Of a DNA stretch of 64,000 nucleotides, positions 63,864 to 64,000 are shown piece after piece (the first letter of the stretch is position 1; each line of letters starts with the position of its first letter). Where the stretch lies: NCBI RefSeq assembly GCF_900176515.1, contig NZ_FWXV01000002.1:1116001-1180000 (forward strand), written 5' to 3'. The notes beneath the pieces were generated by a model, which saw only the letters and a program-made list of their open reading frames with translations, made no database searches and was not told the DNA's origin. This stretch comes from Kibdelosporangium aridum. Its GTDB lineage: Bacteria; Actinomycetota; Actinomycetes; Mycobacteriales; Pseudonocardiaceae. The translations under genes were made by a program, and so were the position numbers.

Positions 63864-64000
63864 CGTGACGCCCATCAAGACGTCTGAGCCAGAGGTTGGA
63901 GTCCGTGCCCCGACCATGACCGCAAACGCCGTAGTGAGCCCGATACCCCAGACCCCGAAGCCCGCCAGTCCCGCCACGATGCGGTCGGCGGACGCCGCGT
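63864..64000 (+). CDS. Partial coding region at the window edge
   Basis: From a GTG at 63864 the frame runs to the edge with GC-rich third positions and the N-terminus TPIKTSEPEVGVRAPTMTAN. It has no recognisable domain yet. The opposite strand also has an open frame here, so the call is tentative. Confidence 0.3.

Noticed and set aside
63795..63977. A minus-strand membrane protein at the window edge
   Set aside because: It is a plausible short hydrophobic frame, but it overlaps the plus-strand partial frame, has no ribosome binding site visible and cannot be decided without the flanking sequence.

Overview
The window is high-GC DNA with dense, short-spaced genes, many GTG/TTG starts and GTGA/ATGA overlaps. 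It carries SigE-family sigma factors, DUF3558 lipoproteins, EspG/WXG proteins, F420-type oxidoreductases and a DasR-like site. This is a typical actinomycete chromosome, most like the Pseudonocardiaceae (Amycolatopsis/Kibdelosporangium group). Placing it in that family is inference from gene content. Parts of the gene order match, from memory, the mycobacterial purA - hypothetical - DUF3151 - fba stretch and the spoU - DUF2784 - pyrE - membrane protein - clpB stretch, so this looks like conserved core chromosome carrying accessory insertions.

Layout. 1-5.3 kb: the 3' end of an ABC exporter half with a degenerate signature motif, a SAM hydroxide adenosyltransferase, a small ABC pair, a secreted M14 carboxypeptidase, a palindromic intergenic element and a MOSC protein. 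5.4-15 kb: purB, two SigE-type sigma/membrane-partner modules around a TetR regulator, threonine aldolase, HAD hydrolase, aminotransferase and a secreted TAP-type peptidase. 15.2-19.8 kb: a six-gene type VII secretion accessory cassette (SLT transglycosylase, 98-aa protein, EspG, PPE-like protein, DUF3558 lipoprotein, WXG-like protein) with its own terminator. 19.9-26.5 kb: purD, a TAXI-type TRAP transporter, a secreted GlpQ and a HAF-like secreted protein. 26.6-33.6 kb: UBP zinc finger/Na+:H+ antiporter divergent pair, purA, DAG-kinase-like protein, secreted HNH nuclease, DUF3151, an inverted-repeat-rich 550-bp gap, fba and DUF427.

33.7-45.4 kb: a divergent nitric-oxide-synthase-like haem protein, F420 and aldo/keto oxidoreductases, SDR, PPOX, YciI, a sigma factor, nagA behind a DasR-like operator, two DedA proteins, a glycolate-oxidase-type flavoprotein and two tandem GDXG esterases. 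45.4-51.4 kb: a small terminal-inverted-repeat element, a VOC protein, and an FrcBCAK-like sugar uptake/kinase operon diverging from its LacI regulator around a perfect palindromic operator. 51.4-52.8 kb: a decay zone with a frameshifted small membrane gene and a multiply frameshifted Ser/Thr kinase. 52.8-64 kb: SDR, a GH76-like protein lacking one catalytic Asp, spoU, DUF2784, pyrE, a scramblase-like protein, SDR, a membrane protein, clpB with a HAIR operator and a 21-bp-phased DnaA-box array, two MarR regulators, a PPOX protein and a probable partial gene at the edge.

Most interesting items: the NOS-like protein (catalytic Glu replaced by Asp, pterin-binding tail absent), the phased DnaA boxes upstream of clpB, the T7SS effector cassette, and a palindromic repeat family found at the 3' ends of genes. 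No tRNA, rRNA, CRISPR array or transposase gene was recognised.
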